A stretch of 64,000 nt of DNA from JADZEM01 sp046328125 (lineage in GTDB: Bacteria > Chloroflexota > UBA6077 > JACCZL01), in the NCBI GenBank assembly GCA_046328125.1, contig JAXLXF010000015.1:93373-157372 (forward strand), read 5' to 3'. The position numbers were made by a program, and so were the translations under genes. Under the pieces are notes generated by a model, which ran no database searches, was not told the origin of the DNA, and worked only from the letters and a program-made list of their open reading frames with translations. Shown piece by piece: positions 1 to 10,305 of this stretch; the stretch's first letter is position 1; each line of letters opens with the position of its first letter.

Positions 1-1035
<1,035 letters not shown>

Positions 1036-1038
1036 TCG

Positions 1039-1569
1039 GTGGCGTCGCTCCGGCAGGCTCCCCAGGGTACCGGCGCCGTGAGACAGGTGGACGCCAGCCT
1101 CGACCTCGAAGTCCGCTTTCACGTGCGGCGTCGGAGCGGGGCACGCCTCAACCGACGCGACCTGCGTGCGGTCTGCGCGGCGGCTGTGGCCGGGGAGGGC
1201 GTCGAAGGGCTGGCGCTCCTGACGGTCACGTTCGTGGACGACGACGAGATCCAGCAGATCAATCAGCAGCATCGCGGCATCGACCGACCGACCGACGTGC
1301 TCTCGTTCCCGCTGGTGGACGACAGCGTGGGGTTCGCGCTGCCGCCGGATGCACCCCGTGAGCTCGGCGACGTGATCGTCTCGTACCCGCGTGCCGTGGC
1401 GCAGGCCGAGGAGTACGGGCACTCTGTGGAGCGCGAGGTGGCATATCTGGTGGTGCACGGCGTCCTGCACATCCTGGGGCACGACCACGAGGTACCAGCC
1501 GAGCAGGCCCTCATGCGTGCCCGCGAAGAGTCGGCGTTGGCGGTGGCCGGCCTCCTCCGCGAGCCGTGA
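1039..1569 (+). CDS. ybeY: Endoribonuclease YbeY (16S rRNA maturation factor)
   Basis: YbeY is a zinc-dependent single-strand endoribonuclease involved in 16S rRNA 3'-end processing and ribosome quality control. The protein has 176 residues, slightly long for the family. The signature HGVLHILGHDHE near residues 134-145 supplies the three zinc-binding histidines. The N-terminal part includes the family-typical segment around TFVDDDEIQQIN and the STDVLSFP-like PTDVLSFPL. The GTG at 1039 follows the previous stop by 3 nt; a second in-frame GTG at 1078 would give a protein 13 residues shorter and closer to the usual N-terminus. It sits between the HD phosphodiesterase gene and dgkA, a widely conserved order. 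Confidence 0.93.
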   Translation: MASLRQAPQGTGAVRQVDASLDLEVRFHVRRRSGARLNRRDLRAVCAAAVAGEGVEGLALLTVTFVDDDEIQQINQQHRGIDRPTDVLSFPLVDDSVGFALPPDAPRELGDVIVSYPRAVAQAEEYGHSVEREVAYLVVHGVLHILGHDHEVPAEQALMRAREESALAVAGLLREP

Positions 1570-1603
1570 GCGCCGCCCGCCCGTCCAGAACAGCAGGCCC
1601 ACG

Positions 1604-2011
1604 ATGACCGCCGAGCACCTGAGCCGAGAGCTGCCGAAGCGCTCCTCGATCCTGCGGACGCTGCGCAGCTTCCGGTTCGCGGGCGCCGGCCTCGTCTACC
1701 TGGCGAGGACGCAGCCAAACTTCCGCGTCCATCTGGCGGCGACGGTCGCCGTCGTCGCGGTAGCCCTGGTCGTCGGGGCGCCGGCCGTCGAGATCGCCAT
1801 CCTGGTGCTGGCAATTGGCCTGGTGCTGGCTGCCGAGGCGATGAACACCGCTTTGGAGGCCGCCGTAGACCTTGCCAGCCCGGCGGTGCACCCAGTGGCG
1901 CGGATCGCCAAGGACGCGGCGGCGGCCGGTGTACTGATCGCCGCTATCGTCGCGGCGGTCGTCGGGCTGCTGCTGCTCGGACCGCGGGTGCTCGCGCTCC
2001 TGCTCAGGTGA
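1604..2011 (+). CDS. dgkA: Diacylglycerol kinase / undecaprenol kinase (DgkA family)
   Basis: This is a small integral membrane lipid kinase of 135 residues that phosphorylates diacylglycerol or, in Gram-positive-type relatives, undecaprenol. It has three membrane segments after a short basic amphipathic N-terminus. The family signature EAMNTALEAAVDL, with the conserved Glu and Asn residues of the active site, is at about residues 68-80. The reading frame is open further upstream, but the ATG at 1604 begins the conserved part and leaves a 34-nt gap after ybeY. It completes the pgpH-ybeY-dgkA cluster, which couples nucleotide signalling, ribosome processing and lipid-carrier recycling. Substrate preference cannot be read from the sequence. 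Confidence 0.88.
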   Translation: MTAEHLSRELPKRSSILRTLRSFRFAGAGLVYLARTQPNFRVHLAATVAVVAVALVVGAPAVEIAILVLAIGLVLAAEAMNTALEAAVDLASPAVHPVARIAKDAAAAGVLIAAIVAAVVGLLLLGPRVLALLLR

Positions 2012-2072
2012 GCCGTGAGGGGACTGGGGGGTGAGGGCACTCCGGCGCCGATCTACCGACAGGCTTCGACCA

Positions 2073-2090
2073 CGCGGCGCTAGCGCCGCG
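2073..2090. terminator. GC-rich palindrome between convergent genes
   Basis: An 18-nt perfect palindrome, CGCGGCGCTAGCGCCGCG, overlaps the stop codon of the minus-strand membrane protein gene and lies about 60 nt after dgkA. It can fold into a 7-bp stem with a 4-nt loop in either transcript. No T-run follows on either side, so it is at best a factor-assisted or bidirectional terminator. Confidence 0.35.
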
Positions 2091-2523
2091 CGGTGGGGCC
2101 TTCCTGGCGCGACCGGGTGCCGAGGAAGCCGCTGAGCAACGACAGGACGCCCCCGAGCGCGATGTTTTCGGCCATCACCCGAATCAGCGAGCTGGTGGAG
2201 GTCGGGTCAACGGAGTCGAGCGGTGGGCGCACGAAGGTTGTAACGCCGATGGCGATCGCTCCGACCAGCACTCCGGCCATCACGCCGCCCTCGGCCGCGT
2301 CACGCAGCACGCCGGTCGCCTTGCCGACCTGGAACCCGATCAGCGTGTACAGCACGACGTTCGCCAGGAAGTCAATGTCCGCGATCGGCCAGTCGGTCAA
2401 CTGGACCGCCCCGGCTCCGACGACCAGCGCGGTGTCGATCGCCGCGATGACCAGCCCGATCCCGATACCCCAGACAATCGACGGCGCCACCCACGCTCCA
2501 TCAGACGAACGATCTGCTCGCAC
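2080..2523 (-). CDS. Small four-helix membrane protein of unknown function
   Basis: The protein has 147 residues with four predicted membrane segments (approximately residues 13-36, 48-68, 78-98 and 112-135), short loops and a charged C-terminal tail. I recognise no catalytic motif. The segment architecture and Gly/Ala-rich helices resemble small TIGR04086-type or generic integral membrane proteins, but I cannot assign a family. It is convergent with dgkA and lies upstream, on the same strand, of nothing obvious. The start is chosen because the ORF opens there with a Met followed by a short hydrophilic N-terminus. A real gene is likely because hydrophobicity is well organised and the overlapping frames look like shadows. 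Confidence 0.6.
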   Translation of the reverse strand: MRADRSSDGAWVAPSIVWGIGIGLVIAAIDTALVVGAGAVQLTDWPIADIDFLANVVLYTLIGFQVGKATGVLRDAAEGGVMAGVLVGAIAIGVTTFVRPPLDSVDPTSTSSLIRVMAENIALGGVLSLLSGFLGTRSRQEGPTARR

Positions 2524-2615
2524 TATAGGCGTCTCGCATGAAACGACGCCACCGTCTCGCGCGGTTGGCGAGGCGGTGGCGTCCTGAGTGGCCGTGGCGT
2601 CACTGCCGGTGGGCG

Positions 2616-2864
2616 CTATGCGCGCTCGATCTTGCCGTGGGCCTTGTCAACCTCGCCTTCGGCCTCGAGCGTCGGCGACCCGAGCAGCTTGCCAGCGCCC
2701 TTCTTGAAGCTGCCCTTCGCCTCGTGAGCCGCCCCGCTCATCTGGCGCTCGGCCTTGCCCATGTTCTTCTGGGCCGCGCCCTCGGCCTCCAGCCCCTCGT
2801 TCCCGGTCATCTTGCCCAGACCTTCCTTGACCCCGCCGACAAACTCGTCCTTGCGTCCGGTCAT
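2616..2864 (-). CDS. CsbD family stress-response protein
   Basis: This is an 82-residue hydrophilic protein rich in Lys, Glu, Gly and Ala with repeated motifs of the type G-x-x-K-E-x-x-G-K-x-x-x-x-x-x-L-E-A-E-G. It matches the CsbD family, general-stress proteins of unknown molecular function whose founder is SigB-controlled in Bacillus. The reading frame is open for a further 52 codons upstream. The start at 2864 is chosen because a strong Shine-Dalgarno sequence (AAGGAGGTG) lies about 6 nt upstream and the family resemblance begins exactly there. It is monocistronic, with no SigB-type promoter visible to me. Confidence 0.85.
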   Translation of the reverse strand: MTGRKDEFVGGVKEGLGKMTGNEGLEAEGAAQKNMGKAERQMSGAAHEAKGSFKKGAGKLLGSPTLEAEGEVDKAHGKIERA

Positions 2865-3104
2865 CGCGGACACCTCCTTCAGCATCATGTGCTCTGTGTC
2901 GCCGCCCGTTCGCGGTGCGGACGGGAGCGGCACATGATCCGACTCAAAGCAGAAAGCGTGCCGCCCCCGTTGGGTCGGCCCCGCCATCAGGAAATCGCCT
3001 GGCTCCGACCGACCGATCATCCCACCGTGACGATGATTTGACGTAACATGTCAGTCCGGCTATGTGATCTGGCCGGTCGGGCGCCGCCGTCGCCAGGACT
3101 ACGC
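2865..3104. other. Intergenic region between divergent csbD-like and wzz-like genes
   Basis: This interval separates the minus-strand CsbD gene from the plus-strand polysaccharide operon. Apart from the CsbD ribosome-binding site at its left end and the promoter that starts at 3105, I see no coding sequence, strong hairpin or recognisable RNA. Confidence 0.5.
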
Positions 3105-3134
3105 TTGACACTCTCCGAGAGGCGTCCCCATAAT
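3105..3134 (+). promoter_or_regulatory. Sigma70-type promoter of the wzz-BY kinase-rfbAB operon
   Basis: TTGACA at 3105-3110 and CATAAT at 3129-3134 are separated by 18 bp, matching consensus at 11 of 12 positions. Transcription would start near 3141, which restricts the translation start of the next gene to positions downstream of that point. Confidence 0.75.
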
Positions 3135-3174
3135 CCCGCGCCGTGACGACGCGGCCAGGTCGTCGAGGTTCGTT

Positions 3175-3888
3175 CTGGATCTTTGGAGCTCGCTCGGAAT
3201 ACTGCGCCGACGCTGGTGGGTCGTGCTCATCGTCGTGGCGAGCGCGGTAGCCGTGTCGGTGGTGTACGCGCGGCTCCAGACGCCCGTCTACCGGTCCTCG
3301 ATTCGCCTCGAAGTGAGCGCACGGTTCGACAACGGCCAGCAGCTGGCGCTCGAACGGCTGCTGCCGCAGCTGGCCCAGCGCGTCCGCACCACCGACGTCG
3401 CCCGTGAGGTCGATCAACGCCTGCGCCTCGACCTCGGCCCTCAGGCGATCCTGGATCGGCTGCGCTCCGAAGCGGTGGTCCCGAGCGGCCAGATCCAGCT
3501 CGAAGCGGACGACGTCGATCCGGGCCGGGTAGAGTCCATCGTCCTGGAAACGGCGCGGGTATTCGAGGAGCAGCACGCCGCGAGAAATCAGGGCATTCCC
3601 ACGCAGGATCGCGCTATCGTCTCGATCCTGGATCGGCCGGCGCCGGCTCGACTGGTCTGGCCGCAGACACGCGTGATCGCCGGCGCCGCCGCGCTGCTCG
3701 GACTGTTTGTCGGGGCGCTGCTGGCCCTCGCGATCGACTATCTCGACGACACCCTCAAGACCGCCGCCGACGTCGAGCGGGCGCTCGGGTTGACCACGCT
3801 CGGCCGGATCCCCCGGCCGCTGGTGCTCCTGACGCCACGATCTCGACCCGAGAGCGCCGGCGAACGAGTGACGGAGCGGGCTCGATGA
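3175..3888 (+). CDS. Wzz-type polysaccharide chain-length determinant / co-polymerase
   Basis: This is a membrane protein that controls polysaccharide chain length together with the adjacent tyrosine kinase. It has an N-terminal membrane segment, an extracytoplasmic part with helical stretches (residues about 45-160), a second membrane segment near residues 165-190, and the typical cytoplasmic end DYLDDTLKTAADVERALG. The first conventional start is GTG at 3223, but it would cut into the first membrane helix. In-frame sequence upstream reads DLWSSLGILRRRWWVV, the usual N-terminal Wzz pattern. No ATG, GTG or TTG occurs in frame between the promoter and 3223. A CTG at 3175 with GAGGT about 5 nt upstream is my preferred start. 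The stop overlaps the next gene by 4 nt (ATGA). Confidence 0.8.
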   Translation: MDLWSSLGILRRRWWVVLIVVASAVAVSVVYARLQTPVYRSSIRLEVSARFDNGQQLALERLLPQLAQRVRTTDVAREVDQRLRLDLGPQAILDRLRSEAVVPSGQIQLEADDVDPGRVESIVLETARVFEEQHAARNQGIPTQDRAIVSILDRPAPARLVWPQTRVIAGAAALLGLFVGALLALAIDYLDDTLKTAADVERALGLTTLGRIPRPLVLLTPRSRPESAGERVTERAR

Positions 3889-4568
3889 CTGGTTCCTCGA
3901 ACGAGAAGAACAACGGCGCCGGTCTGGTGATGGTCCAGGCCCCGCGCTCGGCGGCAGCTGAGGCGTACCGGACGCTCAGCACGAACATACAGTTCTCCAG
4001 CCTGGACCGCGACGTGCGGACGCTGCTGGTGACCAGCGTCGGCCCGAACGAAGGGAAGTCCGTGGTGCTGGCGAACCTGGCGATCACGATGGCCCAGAGC
4101 GGCAAGCGCGTGGCGATGGTGGACTGCGACTTGCGGCACCCGGCTCTCCACACCGTCTTCGGGCTGACCGAGCAGCCGGGCCTGACCACCATGATGCTGG
4201 ACGACCAGCTGGCGGTCCCGCTCCAGGCGACCTCGACACCGAACGTCAGCCTGGTGGCGGCCGGGCCGCTCCCGCCGAACCCGTCCGAGCTGATCTCCTC
4301 CGAGCGTTTCGCGCGGGTGCTGGCGTCGATCGGCGAGGAGGCGGACATCGTGCTGGTGGACGCCCCACCGGTCAGCTCGGTCACCGATGCGAGCATCCTG
4401 GCGACGCGGGTAGACGGGGTGTTGCTGGTGGTGGACTCTGGCCGCACCCGACGGGACACCGCGCGTCGCGCCACCGACCAGCTGCAACGGGTTGGAGCGC
4501 GCATCCTCGGGGCGGTGCTCACCAACGTGAAAGGCGAAAAGGCCCAGACCGAGTATCTCAGCACCTGA
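3885..4568 (+). CDS. CpsD/CapB-type bacterial tyrosine kinase (BY-kinase)
   Basis: This is a P-loop cytoplasmic tyrosine autokinase of 227 residues that partners with the Wzz-type protein encoded just upstream and regulates polysaccharide export or polymerisation. Walker A is GPNEGKS near residue 60, Walker A' is VDCDLRHP near 84, and Walker B is VLVDAPP near 156. The C-terminal tail, where family members usually carry a cluster of tyrosines for autophosphorylation, contains a single Tyr in TEYLST. It could therefore be a reduced kinase or mainly an ATPase partner. The ATG overlaps the preceding stop, which indicates translational coupling. Confidence 0.87.
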   Translation: MTGSSNEKNNGAGLVMVQAPRSAAAEAYRTLSTNIQFSSLDRDVRTLLVTSVGPNEGKSVVLANLAITMAQSGKRVAMVDCDLRHPALHTVFGLTEQPGLTTMMLDDQLAVPLQATSTPNVSLVAAGPLPPNPSELISSERFARVLASIGEEADIVLVDAPPVSSVTDASILATRVDGVLLVVDSGRTRRDTARRATDQLQRVGARILGAVLTNVKGEKAQTEYLST

Positions 4569-4738
4569 CCCTCACACGACTGACATGCCGAAATCGGCCG
4601 TCGTGTTGCATAACCTGAGCGTGATTGGCCGCGACAGACCGAAGACGACTCGATAGACGACTCGATTGAACACGGCGCTAGTGACGACAGCTCGGTCGGC
4701 GACCGCTCGACCGACACGCTGCGGAGGGCGATAACCAG

Positions 4739-5503
4739 ATGAAGGGCGTCATTCTGGCAGGCGGGACCGGCTCCCGGCTCGACCCAATGACGAGGATCAC
4801 CAACAAGCACCTGCTGCCGGTCTACACCAAGCCGATGATCTACTACCCGATCGAGACCCTGGTGAACGCGGGCATCACCGACATCATGGTGGTCACCGGC
4901 GGCAACCACGCCGGCGAGTTTCTCCGCCTGTTGGGCGACGGCCGCGAATTGGGCGTGTCGCGGCTCAGCTACGCCTACCAGGCCCGCGCTGGCGGTATCG
5001 CCGAGGCGCTCGGCCTGACCGAGAGCTTCGTGGATGGCGACAAGTTCCTGGTCATGCTCGGGGACAACATTCTGGAGCACTCGATCGAGCCGTTCGTCGA
5101 GAACTTCGAGCGACAGGAGCACGGCGCGCGCGTCCTGCTCAAGGAGATGAGCGACCCGCAGCACCTGCGCCATCTCGGCGTGCCGATCTTCGAGGGCGGC
5201 CGCATCACCGACATCCTCGAGAAGCCGCAGAACCCGCCGTCGCAGTACGCGGTCATCGGCGTCTACATGTACGACTCAGCCGTCTTCGATATCGTGAAGA
5301 CGCTGAAGCCTTCCGGGCGCGGCGAGCTGGAGATCACCGACGTCAACAACGCCTACATCCAGCAAGGCGACATGGAGTTCGACGTTATCGAGGGCTTCTG
5401 GGGCGACGCCGGCGAGTCGATCGAGGTCTACTACGAGATCATCGACTTCGTGCGGGCGAACGGCGTCAACAAGAAGACGATCTCGCCGGCCGGGGCGGTC
5501 TGA
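4739..5503 (+). CDS. rfbA: Glucose-1-phosphate thymidylyltransferase (short RmlA/RfbA type)
   Basis: The enzyme joins glucose-1-phosphate and dTTP to form dTDP-glucose, the first step of dTDP-deoxysugar synthesis. The protein has 254 residues. The nucleotide-binding signature GVILAGGTGSRL is at residues 3-14, with the conserved Lys and Pro in NKHLLPVYTKPMIYYP at 22-37, a metal-binding GDN near 110, and the sugar-binding region around EKP. GGAGGG lies about 10 nt before the ATG. A 170-nt gap separates it from the BY-kinase gene; I found no convincing promoter in it. Its stop overlaps the rfbB start by 1 nt. Confidence 0.92.
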   Translation: MKGVILAGGTGSRLDPMTRITNKHLLPVYTKPMIYYPIETLVNAGITDIMVVTGGNHAGEFLRLLGDGRELGVSRLSYAYQARAGGIAEALGLTESFVDGDKFLVMLGDNILEHSIEPFVENFERQEHGARVLLKEMSDPQHLRHLGVPIFEGGRITDILEKPQNPPSQYAVIGVYMYDSAVFDIVKTLKPSGRGELEITDVNNAYIQQGDMEFDVIEGFWGDAGESIEVYYEIIDFVRANGVNKKTISPAGAV

Positions 5504-6513
5504 TGCGACTGCTCGTCACCGGCGGCGCCGGCTTCATCGGCAGCAACTTCGCGCGGTACGTGTTGAACCGGTACCCCGACGACACCGTCACCGTCTACGA
5601 CAAGCTGACCTATGCCGGGAACCCGGCCAACTTCGCCGACCTGCGCCAGAGCCCGCGCTTCCGGTTCGTGCAGGGCGACATCGCGGACGCGGCGGCCGTC
5701 GAGCCGCTGATGGCCGAGGCCGACGCCGTCGTCAACTTCGCGGCGGAGACCCACGTGGACCGCTCGATCCTCGACGCCGGCGCCTTCATAGAGACGGACG
5801 TCCGCGGCACCTGGGTGTTGCTGGAGACGGCGCGGCGCTGCAGCCTTCACCGCTTCCTCCAGGTCAGCACCGACGAGGTGTACGGCAACGTCCCGACCGG
5901 CCACTCGAAGGAGACCGACCAGCTGGCGCCCAGAAGCCCGTACGCTGCCAGCAAGGCCGGCGGCGACCTGATGGTGCTGGCGTACCGGACCACCTACAAC
6001 CTGCCGGTGATGATTACGCGCGGCTCGAACAACATCGGGCCGTACCAGTTCCCCGAGAAGGTCGTGCCGGTCTTCGTGACCAACGCCATCGACGACGTCC
6101 CGCTGCCGATCTACGGCAACGGCGGCGCCCTGCGCGATTACATCTACGTGACCGATCACTGCGCCGGCATCGACACGGTGCTTCGCAAGGGCGAGCCTGG
6201 CGAGGTGTACAACGTCGGCGGCGGCAACGAGACCAACACCATCGTGCTGGCGAAGGCGATCCTCAGCCGCCTCGGCAAGCCCGAGAGCCTGATGACGTTC
6301 GTGCCAGACCGGCCCGGCCACGACATGCGCTACGCCGTGGACTGCTCCAAGCTGAGAGCGCTGGGCTGGGAGCTGGACTACACTTTCGAGGCTTCGCTCA
6401 ACGCGACCGTGGACTGGTACGTCAATAACCAGGACTGGTGGCGCCCGCTCAAGTCGGGCGAGTACCGGGAGTACTACGCCCGCAACTACGGCAACCGGGC
6501 CGCGCTGATCTAG
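5503..6513 (+). CDS. rfbB: dTDP-glucose 4,6-dehydratase
   Basis: This is an extended short-chain dehydrogenase that converts dTDP-glucose to dTDP-4-keto-6-deoxyglucose using bound NAD. The protein has 336 residues. The Rossmann motif GGAGFIGSNFARY is at 6-18. The catalytic Thr-Asp-Glu triad region is STDEVYG near 124, followed by YAASKAGGD near 147 with the Tyr and Lys pair. The substrate segment includes RGSNNIGPYQFPEK. Start and upstream stop share one base (TGATG), so it is translationally coupled to rfbA. The later dTDP-rhamnose genes rfbC and rfbD are not in this window. Confidence 0.94.
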   Translation: MRLLVTGGAGFIGSNFARYVLNRYPDDTVTVYDKLTYAGNPANFADLRQSPRFRFVQGDIADAAAVEPLMAEADAVVNFAAETHVDRSILDAGAFIETDVRGTWVLLETARRCSLHRFLQVSTDEVYGNVPTGHSKETDQLAPRSPYAASKAGGDLMVLAYRTTYNLPVMITRGSNNIGPYQFPEKVVPVFVTNAIDDVPLPIYGNGGALRDYIYVTDHCAGIDTVLRKGEPGEVYNVGGGNETNTIVLAKAILSRLGKPESLMTFVPDRPGHDMRYAVDCSKLRALGWELDYTFEASLNATVDWYVNNQDWWRPLKSGEYREYYARNYGNRAALI

Positions 6514-6515
6514 CG

Positions 6516-6593
6516 GAGAAGACAGGAGACAGCATACAGGAGACAGGAGAAACAGACCTCTCCTGTCTCCTGTATGCTGTCTCCTGTCTTCTC
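6516..6593. repeat. 35-bp perfect inverted repeat (giant hairpin) between rfbB and purA
   Basis: The arms at 6516-6550 and 6559-6593 are exact reverse complements over 35 bp, separated by the 8-nt loop AACAGACC. Each arm contains two copies of ACAGGAGACAG separated by CAT, so the element is made of a purine-rich direct repeat folded on itself. Its composition is unlike the surrounding DNA. It begins 3 nt after the rfbB stop and ends 3 nt before a TATAAT box. It may act as a terminator or RNA-processing hairpin, or be a foldback repeat element. Confidence 0.9.
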
Positions 6594-6595
6594 GG

Positions 6596-6601
6596 TATAA
6601 T
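6596..6601 (+). promoter_or_regulatory. Perfect TATAAT -10 box upstream of purA
   Basis: TATAAT lies 65 nt before the purA ATG and directly after the giant hairpin. The corresponding -35 position falls inside the right arm of the hairpin and does not resemble TTGACA, so either the promoter is -35 poor or the match is incidental. Confidence 0.4.
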
Positions 6602-6666
6602 CACTCAACGGCGCGTATCGCGCGCGAGCGTGGCACCATCCACGCATCTCCGTACGGAGTCGAGCG

Positions 6667-7950
<1,284 letters not shown>

Positions 7951-8010
7951 CCCGTGTGCTCCCTCCCGCTGACGGGTTACGCCATGGCCCCGATCTCGCA
8001 CTGACCTGAC

Positions 8011-8042
8011 GCGCGCCGGCAGCCACCGAATGGCCGGCGCGC
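8011..8042. terminator. Hairpin downstream of purA
   Basis: GCGCGCCGG at 8011-8019 pairs perfectly with CCGGCGCGC at 8034-8042 across a 14-nt loop. It lies about 60 nt after the purA stop and before the ribosome-binding site of the next gene. There is no U-tract, so termination strength is uncertain. Confidence 0.4.
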
Positions 8043-8079
8043 TATCCTGTCAGGAAACGGTGACGGGGAGGCTGCGGAC

Positions 8080-10305
8080 GTGCTCGACCGGATCGTGCTG
8101 AAAGAGCACCAGATGTTCCTGGTGTGCGATGGCAACGGCGACATCGCGGCGCACAACACGGACGGGCACGGGCTCTACTGGCACGACACCCGCTTCCTCA
8201 GCCTGTTCGAGCTGGAGATGGACGCGGGCCGGCCGCAGCTGTTGTCGTCGTCTGGCGAGCACAACTTCATGATGACGTTGCAGTTCGCCAACCCGCTCTT
8301 TCAGACCCCCGACGGCCGCGACGTCCGCCCGCGAACGCTCAGCATCCGGCGGAATCGCTTCCTGCGCGCCGCCCTCCACGAGCGGGTCGGCATCTTCAAC
8401 TACAACCCGTTCTCGGTGCCGGTCACCCTCCATTTGACGTTCGGTTCGGACTTCCGCGACATGTTCGACATTCGCGGCTACGCCCGTCGATCCAAGCACG
8501 GCGCCATCGACCGCCCGTGGCTCGACGGCAACGATCTGGTGCTGGGCTACACCGGCCTGGACGAGATGCGGCGTGAGACGCGGGTCCGCTTCGACCGCGT
8601 CCCGAGCCGGGTAGACATCGCGGATCCCGATCCGATCTCACCAGATGACCTGGAGCTGATGCCCGGTATCAGCGGCGCTGGCGACCCGCGCGCCGAAGTG
8701 CCGATCCGCCCGCCGACCGCGACCGCCGTCTTCGAGCTGGAGGTGCCCCCGGGCCAGTACGCCTCGATCACCTGCGAGGTGCTGGTCAACCAGGGTGACC
8801 TCGAACCGAGCGCCGACCAGGATGCCTCGCTCGACGCGGCGTTCGGGGCGATGCGAGCTTCCTACGACGAATGGGAGGCGAGCTGCACCGATATCGTCAC
8901 CGACGATGAGATCGTCAACGCCGTGCTCAAGCGGTCGCTGCACGACCTTCGGCTGCTCAGCGACCGCGTGGAAGACGGGTACCTGCCGTCGGCCGGCATC
9001 CCGTGGTTCAGCGTGCCGTTCGGGCGCGACAGCCTGATCACCTCATTGCAGACGCTCGCGCTCCAGCCGGACATCGCCCGCGCGACACTCCTTTTCCTGG
9101 CGAAGCACCAGGGCCGTGAGGTGAATGACTGGCGCGACGAACAGCCCGGCAAGATCCTGCACGAGATCAGGCTGGGTGAGATGGCGGCGCTCGGACAGGT
9201 GCCGCACACGCCGTACTACGGCAGCGTCGATGCCACTCCGCTCTGGGTCATCACATTGGGCGAGTACGTTCGCTGGACTGGCGACCGCGCGCTGGCGAAC
9301 GACCTGCGTCCGAATCTCGAATCGGCGCTCGGCTGGATCGAGACGTACGGCGACCTGGACGACGACGGCTTCGTCGAGTACCTCTGCCGCTCGACGCGCG
9401 GTATTCGCAATCAGGGCTGGAAGGACTCCAGCGACTCGGCGACCCACCGCGACGGCCGGGTTGCCGAGCCGCCCATCGCGCTCGCCGAGGTGCAAGCCTA
9501 CGTCTACGCCGCCTGGATCGCCGCCGCCGAGCTGTACGAGCGCTGGGGCGAGCTGGAGCGAGCACTTGAGCTGCGAGGCCGCGCGAAGACGCTCGCCGAG
9601 CGGTTCCAGCGCGTCTGGTGGTCGGACGTCGACCAGTTCTTCGCGATGGCCCTGGACGCCGAGAAGCGCCCGGTCAACACCGTCTCGTCGAACGTCGGGC
9701 ACTGCCTCTGGGCCGGACTGTTGGCCGACGACGCGGGGCGGGCGGTCGGTGCCCGCCTGGTCCGCGAGGACATGCTGTGCGGCTGGGGCGTGCGCACGCT
9801 CAGCAGCATCGAGCCGTCCTTCAACCCGATGAGCTACCACAACGGCTCGGTCTGGCCGCACGACAACTCGATGATCGTGGCGGGCCTGAAGCGCTACCGT
9901 CAGGACGAGCACGCCCTTCAGGTGGCGGAAGAGCTGTTGGACGCGGCGGTCAGGTTCCCGCTCTATCGCCTGCCGGAGCTGTACTGTGGCTTCGCGCGGG
10001 ACCGCCGCTACTACTCGATGCCGGCCCAGTATCCGGTCTCGTGCTCGCCCCAGGCGTGGGCGGCCGGCAGCGTCTTCCTGGTCTTCCAGGCGCTGCTCGG
10101 CCTCGAACCGGACGCCGCCGCGGACCGCATCGCTCTCCGACCGACGCTGCCGCGCCACGTAAACGAGCTGCGCGTCCGCAACCTGCGCGTCGGCGGCCAC
10201 CGGGTGGACTTCGAGGTGCGGCGCGACAACGGCAGTATCCGGGTGGACGTCACGCGCGCTGCCCCGGTCGCCGTCGTCGTCGAAGGACCGGTGGGAGAGG
10301 GTTAG
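8080..10305 (+). CDS. Glycogen debranching enzyme-like amylo-alpha-1,6-glucosidase
   Basis: This 741-residue protein has an N-terminal beta-rich domain typical of prokaryotic debranching enzymes (GDE_N_bis type; it includes DGHGLYWHDTRFLS near 28-41). A C-terminal (alpha/alpha)6-barrel glycosidase domain occupies roughly residues 290-710. Recognisable family segments are AGIPWFSVPFGRDSLIT, GWKDSSDS, and SYHNGSVWPHDN, which contain the acidic residues used in catalysis and sugar binding. It probably removes alpha-1,6 branches from glycogen-like or related glucans in the cytoplasm. The GTG start has GGGGAGG about 9 nt upstream. Its last 4 nt overlap the end of the convergent murG gene. Substrate could differ, because relatives act on several alpha-glucosides. 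Confidence 0.86.
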   Translation: MLDRIVLKEHQMFLVCDGNGDIAAHNTDGHGLYWHDTRFLSLFELEMDAGRPQLLSSSGEHNFMMTLQFANPLFQTPDGRDVRPRTLSIRRNRFLRAALHERVGIFNYNPFSVPVTLHLTFGSDFRDMFDIRGYARRSKHGAIDRPWLDGNDLVLGYTGLDEMRRETRVRFDRVPSRVDIADPDPISPDDLELMPGISGAGDPRAEVPIRPPTATAVFELEVPPGQYASITCEVLVNQGDLEPSADQDASLDAAFGAMRASYDEWEASCTDIVTDDEIVNAVLKRSLHDLRLLSDRVEDGYLPSAGIPWFSVPFGRDSLITSLQTLALQPDIARATLLFLAKHQGREVNDWRDEQPGKILHEIRLGEMAALGQVPHTPYYGSVDATPLWVITLGEYVRWTGDRALANDLRPNLESALGWIETYGDLDDDGFVEYLCRSTRGIRNQGWKDSSDSATHRDGRVAEPPIALAEVQAYVYAAWIAAAELYERWGELERALELRGRAKTLAERFQRVWWSDVDQFFAMALDAEKRPVNTVSSNVGHCLWAGLLADDAGRAVGARLVREDMLCGWGVRTLSSIEPSFNPMSYHNGSVWPHDNSMIVAGLKRYRQDEHALQVAEELLDAAVRFPLYRLPELYCGFARDRRYYSMPAQYPVSCSPQAWAAGSVFLVFQALLGLEPDAAADRIALRPTLPRHVNELRVRNLRVGGHRVDFEVRRDNGSIRVDVTRAAPVAVVVEGPVGEG

